Source of the DNA: Marinomonas gallaica
GTDB taxonomy: Bacteria; Pseudomonadota; Gammaproteobacteria; Pseudomonadales; Marinomonadaceae
Assembly: GCF_001639745.1 (NCBI RefSeq)
Contig: NZ_LTAX01000001.1
Coordinates: 124,001 to 188,000, forward strand
DNA: 64,000 bases
Reading direction: 5' to 3'
The notes under the pieces are model-generated. The model was not told the origin of the DNA and did no database searches. It saw only the letters and a list, made by a program, of their open reading frames with translations. A program made the position numbers and the translations under genes. The first letter of the stretch is position 1. Every line of letters starts with the position of its first letter. This document shows, piece by piece, positions 52,550-61,038 of this stretch.

Positions 52550-53803
52550 ATGGACACTAAAACAATTCTAACCAACGCGACAATGACAGGATTGCTACTC
52601 ACTTCGATCTCTAGCTTTGCGGCAACTCAAAGTATCGTTATTGAACAGCAAGGCAGCCAAGTAACCGAAGATCTAAAACAAAAATCTGAATTGAGTTTTA
52701 CTCCGATGGAAGGCTCTATCATTCCAATCGGAAAAAACTATGCACCATTTCAGTTACCCGATTTTTATAATAGTGAACGCCGTGATTGGAGCAATCACTT
52801 AGGCCAGCCCATTCGTGTTGAGCATAAAAGCCGTAATTTGTCTTTAGAAGGCACCTTAGAGGCTGTAACCGATCAATACTTCACATTAAGTGTTAAACGC
52901 GTCGCAGCAAACTATCCTATTAGTGATTTTTATCTTATACCAAAACTCGCGGCATCAAACACTCGCACGGAATTAAACTATCAAGGCCTACTCACTTACC
53001 AAACATCTGATATTCGTTGGCACCCCGAACTCTCAATGGTCATAGACGACCGAAAAATCACTTTGGTACAACAAGCCAGCATTCAAAATAATGCGTCTCA
53101 AGACATTGAGCTGGACAGCGCCCTACTGCATTACAGCCAAAACCGAAATATCGGCCGTCCGATGATGATGAAAAGTTCGATGGCAAGCGATATGGCATTA
53201 GAACGCTCAGCACCAGAAACAGATTACAATGACAGCGAAATCACACTGGAATTAACTAAACTATCGCTGCCTGCGGCATCAATGACATTAGTTGATCTTG
53301 GTAAACACAGCAGTGACATTACCAGTCGTCGTAATGTGAGTAAGGTATTCAGCTACCAGCATTCATCAAAATTGAATTTGAGCTTTGATCAACAGATTCG
53401 CTTTGACAGCCCGAAAGATTTGATCCCCGGTACTTATCAAACTCTTTGGCACAAAAGCCCCTACTTCATGAAAGGAAACGCAGTTTCATTAAAAAATATG
53501 CGAGAGGGTGCTGAAGTCGAAGTGCTTCTAAATAAAAGCTTGGATTTAACCGGTGACATTACTTTAATCACGGAATCAAAGGCAAAGAAAGGCGCAACTC
53601 AGACATGGGAGCTGACATTGAAAAACGTTTCTAAGCAGCCTCAGGATTACCAAATCACTCATCAGCTACAAGCCCCAATTCGGGAGCTGTCTCTGCGCTC
53701 TTTGGAGCAGGTCAATGCCAACAGCGTGTCTCTGCATGGAACCATTGCCCCCAACACCACGTATCAAATCCGATACACGGTTGAGCTAGATAACCCTTCA
53801 TAA
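52550..53803 (+). CDS. Exported DUF4139-like protein
   Basis: 417-aa exported protein. Signal peptide about 1-24 (ending SFA-AT). The central part (YQTSDIRWHPELSMVI, then VQQASIQNNASQDIELDSALLHYS) resembles DUF4139 domains, beta-rich and of unknown function. The C-terminal part (about 330-417) looks like another beta-sandwich (TQTWELTLKNVSKQPQDYQI). The ATG at 52550 has AGAGGA seven bases upstream; earlier in-frame starts are not supported. It ends before a terminator and is not linked to tolC. There is no clue to its function beyond a likely periplasmic or surface place. Confidence 0.7.
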   Translation: MDTKTILTNATMTGLLLTSISSFAATQSIVIEQQGSQVTEDLKQKSELSFTPMEGSIIPIGKNYAPFQLPDFYNSERRDWSNHLGQPIRVEHKSRNLSLEGTLEAVTDQYFTLSVKRVAANYPISDFYLIPKLAASNTRTELNYQGLLTYQTSDIRWHPELSMVIDDRKITLVQQASIQNNASQDIELDSALLHYSQNRNIGRPMMMKSSMASDMALERSAPETDYNDSEITLELTKLSLPAASMTLVDLGKHSSDITSRRNVSKVFSYQHSSKLNLSFDQQIRFDSPKDLIPGTYQTLWHKSPYFMKGNAVSLKNMREGAEVEVLLNKSLDLTGDITLITESKAKKGATQTWELTLKNVSKQPQDYQITHQLQAPIRELSLRSLEQVNANSVSLHGTIAPNTTYQIRYTVELDNPS

Positions 53804-53825
53804 AACATTGCCTCAAATCATAAAT

Positions 53826-53852
53826 AACAGCCCACTCTATGTGGGCTGTTTC
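53826..53852 (+). terminator. Terminator after the DUF4139-like gene
   Basis: AACAGCCCAC (53826-53835), loop TCTAT, GTGGGCTGTT (53841-53850), then T residues. Confidence 0.8.
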
Positions 53853-54008
53853 ATTCATACTGTATTTTTACACAATAAGTCAGACTGACTTTAGGATTGA
53901 TTGTGATATGGTCAGGAGTCATAGAAGTTATAGCAAATTAGGTAGTATTCACTGCCTTTACCGTCAGGTAATATAAATTTATTTCATATCGAGGCAAAAA
54001 AGGAACCT

Positions 54009-55325
54009 ATGAAAAAGCATATTATCGCATCGTTTATAGCTGCAGCGGTGGCATTACCGGCTGCGCAGGCAGAAACACTTAACCAAGTATATGACTTAGC
54101 TAAAGCACACGATCCTAGCTTGCGAGCTGCCAACGCCTCTTTTCGCGCTGACAAAGAACAAGTTGAAGTGACTCGCGGTAATTTGTATCCCAACATTAGT
54201 TTCAGCGGCAACCTTGGCTACACAAAAACCGATCCAGATAATGCTGAGTCGTTTAATAACACGCAGAACCAGCTCGCTTTAAACCTAGATTACCCCATTT
54301 ACTCTCCGGCATTGGATTACGGTGTTGATGCGGTTGAGCTGACGTTTGCAAGTTCTGGAATTGCTTTAGAACAAGCTCAGGAACAACTCATCTACAACAC
54401 ACTGTCTGATTTCTTTGCGGTCTTAACCGCGCAAGCGACTCTCGACACAACCCGCTCCCAAGTTAAAAGCTACGAAGGCCAGTTAGATCGTGTTAAGAAA
54501 CAGTATGAAGTGGGTTTGGTTTCTATAACTGACTTACATGATGCGCAAGCGGCCTATGATTCCGTACTCGTAGATGAATTAAGTGCTGAATCGGACCTAA
54601 CGATTGCCCTTGAAGCCTTATATCAGCGTACCGGTCAAAGTATCGAAAGTATCCCACGTCTATCTGAAGACTATCCGATTGTTGTTGACTCAAGTTTGAA
54701 TACCGACAACCTTGTTCAAAAAGCGATGGCTGCAAATAAAGACGTTAGAATTTTGGATCTGTCTGTCGACTCGGCCCAAAATAACATCAATATCCAAAAA
54801 GCCAGTGGTCGCGTCCCTACCGTTGCAATTACCGGCTCTTTAGCGCGTACAGACAATGACTATTCCGTTGAATCTCAGTCTCGATCAGATGGCGTAACCA
54901 ACACCTCCTCTATTGGCATTGGGGTATCGATTCCTCTTTATAGCGGTGGCGCAATCAATGCCTCCGTTCGCCAAGCGGTTGCAAGCGCGGAGTCTGCTGT
55001 GGAAACACGTGCTAGCTCTATCCAAGATATCGAGTTAAATATTCGTAGTGCTGTATTGAAGCTTAAAACGCTTGCTGCGCAAGTTAGGGCTCAGCAACAA
55101 GTTATTCGCTCATCTCAAAGTGCATTAGAAGCAACCCAAGCCGGTTATGATGTAGGGACACGTAATATTGTTGAACTGTTAGACGCCCAATCAACGTTCT
55201 TCAATGCTAAAAATACTTATGAGCAGCTTCGCTATAATTTCGTAATACAGCAGATTACGCTTGATCAGCTAACGGGGGATCTAGGCGAGGAAGATATTCA
55301 GGCGCTGAACAAATGGTTAATCTAA
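54009..55325 (+). CDS. tolC: TolC-family outer membrane channel
   Basis: Trimeric outer-membrane/periplasmic tunnel for tripartite efflux and type I secretion. The 438-aa protein has a signal peptide (1-22, AAQA-ET), two repeats of the outer-membrane efflux protein domain, with AHDPSLRAANASF (about 34-46) and the equivalent PTVAIT...NTSSIGIGVSIPLYSGG (about 275-318). It belongs to the TolC subgroup (long coiled helices; VKKQYEVGLVSITDLHDAQA). It is not next to efflux pump genes, so like E. coli TolC it may serve several systems, possibly including secretion of LapA-type adhesins related to lapG. Start ATG has AAGGAA upstream. Confidence 0.93.
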   Translation: MKKHIIASFIAAAVALPAAQAETLNQVYDLAKAHDPSLRAANASFRADKEQVEVTRGNLYPNISFSGNLGYTKTDPDNAESFNNTQNQLALNLDYPIYSPALDYGVDAVELTFASSGIALEQAQEQLIYNTLSDFFAVLTAQATLDTTRSQVKSYEGQLDRVKKQYEVGLVSITDLHDAQAAYDSVLVDELSAESDLTIALEALYQRTGQSIESIPRLSEDYPIVVDSSLNTDNLVQKAMAANKDVRILDLSVDSAQNNINIQKASGRVPTVAITGSLARTDNDYSVESQSRSDGVTNTSSIGIGVSIPLYSGGAINASVRQAVASAESAVETRASSIQDIELNIRSAVLKLKTLAAQVRAQQQVIRSSQSALEATQAGYDVGTRNIVELLDAQSTFFNAKNTYEQLRYNFVIQQITLDQLTGDLGEEDIQALNKWLI

Positions 55326-55350
55326 TTTAATCACTTGTATAAAACTTAAT

Positions 55351-55376
55351 AAAAAGCCCAGAATGCTGGGCTTTTT
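55351..55376. terminator. Bidirectional terminator between tolC and apeB
   Basis: AAAAAGCCCAG (55351-55361) and CTGGGCTTTTT (55366-55376) around a 4-base loop; usable on both strands by the convergent genes. Confidence 0.92.
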
Positions 55377-55392
55377 ATTAACAAATGCGCAT

Positions 55393-56694
55393 CTAAGCTG
55401 AAATCAATTGATCACGTTTTGCAAACGCCACTAAAATCTTGTAAAGATTAAAAGCGTCTACACTGCCTGCAAGCTCTCGGATCGAATGCATAGCAAACGT
55501 GGGCAAACCTATATCCAAAGTTGCAACGCCAATCTCTCCGGACGTTATCGGGCCAATGGTACTGCCACACCCCATATCACTGCGCACAACAAATGTTTGT
55601 GCAGGTAAACCAAGTTCATTGGCAATGTCTTGGTACACCGCCGCTGTTTCACTATTGGTTGCATACCTCTGATTGTTATTGACCTTAATGACCGCACCTT
55701 GGTTGATCAATGGCGCATGCAGTTGATCGTGTTTTGCCGCATAGTTTGGATGCAAGGCATGCGCATTATCTGCAGAGATCAGCATGGATTGCTGAATAGC
55801 CTGAGTGTACTGTTCCGGCACAGGCGATAATCGGCGTAATACATCCTCTAAAAATGGACCATTAGCACCACACGATGACTGACTGCCCACTTCTTCGTGA
55901 TCAGTACAAATTAATAATGTCGGCCGGCTAGCGTCGGCATTCAATAAAGCCTGTATACCAACATAGCAACTTAGCAAATTATCCAAGCGCGCAGCACTGA
56001 TATAATCACCATGTAAGCCTGTAATCGCCGCTTTCTGTACGTCATATAGACTTAATTCAAAGCTTAAAATCGAGCTGACAGAAATGTCATCGTATTCACT
56101 CTGAATTTGCGCAATTAACAACTTTTCTAGATCCAACGTATGTTCTGCACCACACAAAATCGGCAAGATTTCTTCCTGCGGATTTACTTTAAAGCCGTCC
56201 GTGTTCACGCCTCGACTAAGGTGGATTGCCAAGTTTGGCACCAGTGCGATAGGGTCTTTAAAGTCAACCAGACGGCTTTTCAAGCTGCCATCCTTTGCTT
56301 TAAACGTCACTCTTCCTGCTATCGATAAATCACGATCTAACCAAGTATGGAGCAATACGCCACCATAGACTTCAACGCCTAACTGATGATACCCAAAGCG
56401 CTCCACGTGGGCATTTGGCTTTAATTTCAAGCAAGGACTGTCGGTATGAGCACCGATCATGCGAAAGCCTTGATGAGCAAAATCTAACGTGGGTGTGGTG
56501 AATGCGATCACTGACGAGTCGTTTCGCGTGACAAAATATTTTCCGCCCTCACTGATGACCCACTCTTGTTGTTCAACAAGCTCTTCATAACCTGCTGCAA
56601 GCAGTTCGCGCTTCATCGTTGAAACGGCATGGAACGGTGTCGGGGAATCATCAAGAAATGACAATAAAGAATGATTAAAACTGGCTTGATTCAT
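55393..56694 (-). CDS. apeB: M18-family aminopeptidase
   Basis: 433-aa zinc aminopeptidase of family M18 (aspartyl aminopeptidase type), cytosolic peptide breakdown. Zinc-ligand motifs are visible: IGAHTDSPCLKLKP (about 79-92), CTDHEEVGSQSSCGA (about 258-272) and the C-terminal AMHSIRELAG (about 403-412). The ATG at 56694 has AGGAAA five bases upstream; an in-frame TTG at 56712 is not supported. It stands alone, divergent from prc. Confidence 0.95.
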   Translation of the reverse strand: MNQASFNHSLLSFLDDSPTPFHAVSTMKRELLAAGYEELVEQQEWVISEGGKYFVTRNDSSVIAFTTPTLDFAHQGFRMIGAHTDSPCLKLKPNAHVERFGYHQLGVEVYGGVLLHTWLDRDLSIAGRVTFKAKDGSLKSRLVDFKDPIALVPNLAIHLSRGVNTDGFKVNPQEEILPILCGAEHTLDLEKLLIAQIQSEYDDISVSSILSFELSLYDVQKAAITGLHGDYISAARLDNLLSCYVGIQALLNADASRPTLLICTDHEEVGSQSSCGANGPFLEDVLRRLSPVPEQYTQAIQQSMLISADNAHALHPNYAAKHDQLHAPLINQGAVIKVNNNQRYATNSETAAVYQDIANELGLPAQTFVVRSDMGCGSTIGPITSGEIGVATLDIGLPTFAMHSIRELAGSVDAFNLYKILVAFAKRDQLISA

Positions 56695-56818
56695 AGTTTC
56701 CTGCTGGGTCAATGATATAAAAAAATGACTTTTTTGCCGCTGGACTGGTCTTGTTGATACGAGTCTAATATGATTTTAGCCAATTAAAGACAAATCAGTT
56801 TAAGGGAACCAATCGCGG

Positions 56819-58837
56819 ATGATCTACAAACGCCTGTTGTTAAGTCTACTTCCATGTATCGCGCTAGCCAGCGGTTCCGTTTCGGCGTATGAAAAACTCG
56901 AACCGCCACATGACTACGACCGTGTTGCACAAGAGATTGTCGCAACGTTAGAAAACGTCCACTATAACAAAACCCTGATCGACGACGAAGTATCAGAACA
57001 AGCATTTGAAAATTATCTCGATGCTCTAGACCCTTCCCGCAGCTTTTTTTTGAAAAGCGATGTGGACACTCTGTCAAAATACCGCAATGACTTTGATGAT
57101 GCCTTGCGTGACGGCGACTCGCAAGTTGCTTACGACATTTATAATGCCTATTTAGATCGAGCTGAGACACGACTTGAAAAAGTCTTAGCGGGTATTCCAG
57201 AGATGGTAAAAAGCTTTCAATACACAGTCGATGAAAGCCTCAACGCAGACCCTGACAAACTAGAATGGGCTGAAACCGATGCTGAGCTCGATGATTACTG
57301 GCGCAAACGCATCAAAAACCGCGCATTAACACTCAAGCTCAATGGTGAGTCTGAAGAAGACATTATCAGCGCCATCGAGCGCCGCTATAAGAGTCAGCTT
57401 AAACAGATCGATCAAACTAATGCGACCGATGTATTCCAAAGCTTTGCCAACTCTGTAACTTCTGTACTGGACCCACACACCACTTATTTCGCTCCACGAG
57501 CGTCAGAAGCCTTTAATATCAACATGAGTTTATCGCTCGAGGGTATTGGTGCAGTCTTGCAAATGGAAGACGACTACACAAAAGTCGTTCGTCTAATCCC
57601 TGGTGGGCCAGCTGAAGCGCGTAAAGAGCTGGGGCCCAACGATCGCATCATAGCGGTGGGCCAAGAAGGTGAACCGATGATTGACGTCGTTGGCATGCGC
57701 CTCGACGATGTCGTCGATATGATTCGCGGAGAGCGTGGTACCAACGTTATTCTAGAAATCATTCCTGCTAACAGTAACACTCAGAACAGCAAGAAAATCA
57801 CGATTACTCGTGAAAAAGTGAAACTTGAAGATCAATCCGCGCAGAAAAAAATCGTTGAGGTTGAACGCGGTGGCGAAACCTTTAAAGTGGGGGTCATTGA
57901 ACTGCCTACATTCTACTCAGACTTTGCCGCGATTCAACGTGGTGACCGTGATTACAAAAGCTCAACACGTGACACAAAAAAACTGATTGAAGAACTGCAA
58001 GCAGAAGACATTACAGCTCTTATTTTAGACCTTCGTAACAATGGCGGCGGTTCCCTACAAGAAGCCAACTCGTTAACAGGTCTCTTTATCCCAGCCGGTC
58101 CTGTGGTGCAAATTCGTGATGCCTCTGGCCGTGTCAGTATTCTTGGCGACCAAGACCGTGAAGTCACGTACAGTGGTCCTATGGTGGTGTTAGTGAACCG
58201 TATGAGTGCATCGGCTTCAGAAATCGTTGCTGGTGCTCTGAAAGACTATGGCCGAGCTATTATTGTCGGCCATCAAACATTTGGCAAAGGCACTGTTCAA
58301 GTACTACAAGAAATGGATAAGGGACAACTGAAGATTACTCAAGCCAAATTCTACCGAGTATCGGGTGAGAGCACTCAACACAAAGGCGTGATGCCAGACA
58401 TTAACTTCCCGTCTCTGCTGGACACCAATCAAGTGGGCGAAAGCGCCCTTGAAAACCCCCTACCATGGGATAAAATTCACGATACTCGTTACCCAGTGTA
58501 TTGGGAATTCGCTGACTATGTAGATGAACTGACCAGCTTGCATGACAAACGCATCAAACAAGATGCTAACTTTGTTGCGTTAGAAGACCAAATCAACTAC
58601 GTCAAAGATCAAAGTGAACATTTTAAGTCGATCTCACTTAATGAAAACACTCGTGAAGCACAGCGAGAAGAAAGTGAGCAGAAGCAGCTTGATCGAGAAA
58701 ATAAACGTCGTAAGGCTTTAGATTTGCCAGTCCTTGAAAACGTAGAAGACATTGAAGCTCCGGAAGATGATGTCTATGCACACGAAGCGGCCGAAGTAGT
58801 ACTCGACTTTATTGGCTTATATCAGAAAAACCACTAA
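56819..58837 (+). CDS. prc: Tail-specific protease Prc
   Basis: Periplasmic S41 protease that trims C-termini, for example of PBP3 and of other envelope proteins. The 672-aa protein has a signal peptide (about 1-23), an N-terminal helical domain, a PDZ domain (about 235-320; LEGIGAVLQMEDDYTKV, GPAEARKELGPNDRI), and the catalytic dyad S465 and K490 (SASASE, TFGKGT) with a conserved D in the middle. Its C-terminal DUF3340-like part (about 560-672) is present. Start: ATG at 56819 with AAGGGAA at nine bases. It could process lipoproteins or transglycosylases such as those encoded at 12.6-14.6 kb. Confidence 0.96.
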   Translation: MIYKRLLLSLLPCIALASGSVSAYEKLEPPHDYDRVAQEIVATLENVHYNKTLIDDEVSEQAFENYLDALDPSRSFFLKSDVDTLSKYRNDFDDALRDGDSQVAYDIYNAYLDRAETRLEKVLAGIPEMVKSFQYTVDESLNADPDKLEWAETDAELDDYWRKRIKNRALTLKLNGESEEDIISAIERRYKSQLKQIDQTNATDVFQSFANSVTSVLDPHTTYFAPRASEAFNINMSLSLEGIGAVLQMEDDYTKVVRLIPGGPAEARKELGPNDRIIAVGQEGEPMIDVVGMRLDDVVDMIRGERGTNVILEIIPANSNTQNSKKITITREKVKLEDQSAQKKIVEVERGGETFKVGVIELPTFYSDFAAIQRGDRDYKSSTRDTKKLIEELQAEDITALILDLRNNGGGSLQEANSLTGLFIPAGPVVQIRDASGRVSILGDQDREVTYSGPMVVLVNRMSASASEIVAGALKDYGRAIIVGHQTFGKGTVQVLQEMDKGQLKITQAKFYRVSGESTQHKGVMPDINFPSLLDTNQVGESALENPLPWDKIHDTRYPVYWEFADYVDELTSLHDKRIKQDANFVALEDQINYVKDQSEHFKSISLNENTREAQREESEQKQLDRENKRRKALDLPVLENVEDIEAPEDDVYAHEAAEVVLDFIGLYQKNH

Positions 58838-58841
58838 ACCC

Positions 58842-58875
58842 ATCTGGCTAGACAGTCATCACTGTCTAGCCAGAT
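58842..58875. terminator. 15-bp perfect hairpin between prc and the DUF2788 gene
   Basis: ATCTGGCTAGACAGT (58842-58856) and its exact inverted copy (58861-58875) with a 4-base loop. It starts 5 bases after the prc stop and contains the stop codon of the convergent DUF2788 gene. There is no T run on either side, so it acts as a shared 3' hairpin rather than a standard terminator. Confidence 0.65.
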
Positions 58876-59075
58876 CCCCCTAATATCAGCTCAATCACCA
58901 CACCTTTTAACACAAAGGCTAGCATTCCTAGGCCTAAACCACCGATAATAATAAAGGTCCCTAATTTTCCGGCATTTGATTTACGAGCTAAGTCCCACAT
59001 GATGAACAGCATAAACATACAAAAGCCGCTAATAAGTACCGTCAGCATTAAAGATTCAAATTCTTCTATTTCCAT
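58866..59075 (-). CDS. DUF2788 membrane protein
   Basis: 69-aa protein of the DUF2788 family with two membrane helices (about 9-28 and 39-65) joined by the short loop DLARKSNAGKLG. Function unknown. It converges with prc and its stop codon lies in a 15-bp hairpin. Only 33 bases separate its ATG from the divergent YbfE-like gene, so their promoters overlap or lie within the neighbours. Confidence 0.85.
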   Translation of the reverse strand: MEIEEFESLMLTVLISGFCMFMLFIMWDLARKSNAGKLGTFIIIGGLGLGMLAFVLKGVVIELILGGSG

Positions 59076-59108
59076 TTCAACCTACTGATTAGACATTCAA
59101 TTTAAGTT

Positions 59109-59399
59109 ATGGCCAAAGCTTCCTCAGACCGCAATACCATTGACCTATTTGGCACGGTACGCGGCCGTCCTCGTACCCACCCATTACCCCGTAAAGACCA
59201 ACTAAAGGCCAACAAACGAGCACAACGTGAAAAAGAGAAATCGCTAGGGATGAAGCGTGTCGAACTAGTCGTCGATGAGGATACCGTAAAAAAATTGGAC
59301 ATGCTGTGTGAAATGTCAGGTATTAAGCGTGCAGACTGGCTGACCATGCAGGTAGCATTGGCGTTCAATAAAGCTAAAGTGTCAAACAAAGACAGCTAG
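59109..59399 (+). CDS. YbfE-like (LexA-regulated family) ribbon-helix-helix protein
   Basis: 96-aa basic protein. Its start ([25 protein letters not shown]) is the signature of the YbfE family, called LexA-regulated in E. coli; the C-terminal half ([31 protein letters not shown]) is a ribbon-helix-helix DNA-binding fold. No LexA box (CTGT-N8-ACAG) is visible in the 33 bases upstream, so SOS control here is unproven. It is followed after 10 bases by tdk with an AGGACC site, suggesting a shared unit ybfE-tdk-rdgC. Confidence 0.8.
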   Translation: MAKASSDRNTIDLFGTVRGRPRTHPLPRKDQLKANKRAQREKEKSLGMKRVELVVDEDTVKKLDMLCEMSGIKRADWLTMQVALAFNKAKVSNKDS

Positions 59400-59409
59400 A
59401 GGACCTTTT

Positions 59410-59988
59410 ATGGCGAAGCTCTACTTCTATTACTCTGCAATGAATGCAGGTAAGTCTACGACACTGCTACAATCGGCGCACAACTATCAAGAGCGGGGCA
59501 TGAACACCCTTCTATTGACCGCTGCACTGGACGATCGCTACAGCCAAGGTACTATTACTTCGCGGATTGGCATTGAAGCCGAAGCGGAATTGTTTAAAGA
59601 AAACACCAAGCTCTTTGAACTCATACTCAAACGCCACCACCAAGCCAGTATTGGCTGTGTGTTAGTAGATGAGTCACAATTTTTGACAAAAGAGCAGGTC
59701 TATCAATTATCCGAAGTGGTCGACCGGCTGGACATTCCCGTTTTAGCCTTCGGTATTCGAACCGACTTTCGCGGGGAGCTGTTCCCGGGCAGTCAAGCCT
59801 TGCTTGCTTGGTCTGACAAACTGATTGAACTAAAAACCATATGTCACTGTGGCAGCAAAGCCAATATGGTGATTCGAGTGGATGCAGAGGGCCGTGCTAT
59901 AAAAGAAGGCACTCAAATCGAAATTGGTGGTAACGATCGATACATTTCGGTCTGCCGCAAACATTTTAAAGAAGCGATGAAGGATTGA
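59410..59988 (+). CDS. tdk: Thymidine kinase
   Basis: Salvage enzyme that phosphorylates thymidine and deoxyuridine. The 192-aa type II kinase has the P-loop [11 protein letters not shown] (about 10-20), DESQFL (about 88-93), and the zinc-lid cysteines (CHCGSKA and VCRKHF). Overlap or near contact with rdgC (3 bases) suggests cotranscription. AGGACC stands in front of the ATG at 59410. Confidence 0.97.
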   Translation: MAKLYFYYSAMNAGKSTTLLQSAHNYQERGMNTLLLTAALDDRYSQGTITSRIGIEAEAELFKENTKLFELILKRHHQASIGCVLVDESQFLTKEQVYQLSEVVDRLDIPVLAFGIRTDFRGELFPGSQALLAWSDKLIELKTICHCGSKANMVIRVDAEGRAIKEGTQIEIGGNDRYISVCRKHFKEAMKD

Positions 59989-59991
59989 TAC

Positions 59992-60894
59992 ATGTGGTTT
60001 AAGAACTTACAAATATTCCAACTCAAAGACACGGAAAATTTCAGCAGTACTGATCTTATCGCCAAACTTCCTGAACACCCATTACGAGAGTGTGGTTCAC
60101 AGGATGAATTTACATTTGGTTGGATGCCGTTGATCCGAAGCAGTGAGCAATGGGCAATCAGCAGTAACCAGTGCATGTTGATTCGTGCGGGGAAAGAAGA
60201 AAAAGTACTGCCTACCGCCGTCGTTCGCGAAGAGCTTGAAGCCAAAGTCGCTGAAATCGAAATCGTTGAAGGTCGTAAAGTCGGCCGCAAAGAAAAAGCC
60301 GACATCAAAGAAGAATTAGTCTTTACACTGCGCCCTAGAGCGTTCTCGAAACGTTCTGACATTTGGGCCTATATTGATACAAAAGCCAAACTGGTCGTAT
60401 TAAACAGCACGAATGCAGGCATGACCGAGCAACTGTTTAAACTCTTGCAAACGACACTCGGCAGTTTTGCGATGGTTCCACTTCAAGCACAGGTGTCACC
60501 CGCCGCTATCATGACGGACTGGCTAATGAAAAACGACGTGCCAGCGAGCCTCGAAACTGGCGATGAATGTGAAATTCAAGATGCCTCAGAGGATAAAGCA
60601 AAAATCCGCTTTAAGTCTTTAGAGCCGCTATCTGAAGACGTCACTCGTCACCTTTCTCAAGGTATGAGCGTTAAAAACTTAGCCCTTCGCTGGAGCGAAA
60701 AAATGTCTTTTGTTCTTAATGATGACTTAACACTGAAGAAAGTAAAATTCGACGACACACTAAAAGAGAACGCCTTTAACGATTCTCAAGGCGGTACGTT
60801 ATCCGATATGGATGCGAACTTCGCACTTATGTCATTAACCATTAGAGACTTTTTTGAATCTTACCAACTATGGTTTGAAATCGCCGACGAATAA
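59992..60894 (+). CDS. rdgC: Recombination-associated protein RdgC
   Basis: 300-aa ring-forming protein that binds double-stranded DNA and limits RecA. Visible family features: MWFKNLQIFQL start, GWMPL block, basic linker with GRKVGRKEKADIKEEL, and VKFDDTLKENA near the C-terminus. Three bases separate it from tdk. In E. coli it is unlinked to tdk; here both lie downstream of the YbfE-like gene. Length is typical (303 aa in E. coli). Confidence 0.95.
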   Translation: MWFKNLQIFQLKDTENFSSTDLIAKLPEHPLRECGSQDEFTFGWMPLIRSSEQWAISSNQCMLIRAGKEEKVLPTAVVREELEAKVAEIEIVEGRKVGRKEKADIKEELVFTLRPRAFSKRSDIWAYIDTKAKLVVLNSTNAGMTEQLFKLLQTTLGSFAMVPLQAQVSPAAIMTDWLMKNDVPASLETGDECEIQDASEDKAKIRFKSLEPLSEDVTRHLSQGMSVKNLALRWSEKMSFVLNDDLTLKKVKFDDTLKENAFNDSQGGTLSDMDANFALMSLTIRDFFESYQLWFEIADE

Positions 60895-60934
60895 CAGTTT
60901 TCCACAGATTGGGTGGATAACACTGGGGAGAAAG

Positions 60935-60982
60935 ATGGCAACACCAGCAGCGGCAGGCAACCACCTCTTTCTCTCCAAATGA
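60935..60982 (+). CDS. Possible 15-aa leader ORF
   Basis: ATG with a strong GGGGAG four bases upstream encodes MATPAAAGNHLFLSK and stops with TGA. The ribosome-binding site region GAGAAAGA (60928-60935) can pair with TCTTTCTC (60966-60973) inside the same ORF, which would hide the start. It lies between rdgC and the CDF gene. A regulatory leader role is speculative. Confidence 0.3.
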   Translation: MATPAAAGNHLFLSK

Positions 60983-61038
60983 ACCAATACACGCCTATTA
61001 TAAACAGCACACTTAACGACACACCCAGGGCTTAAAAA

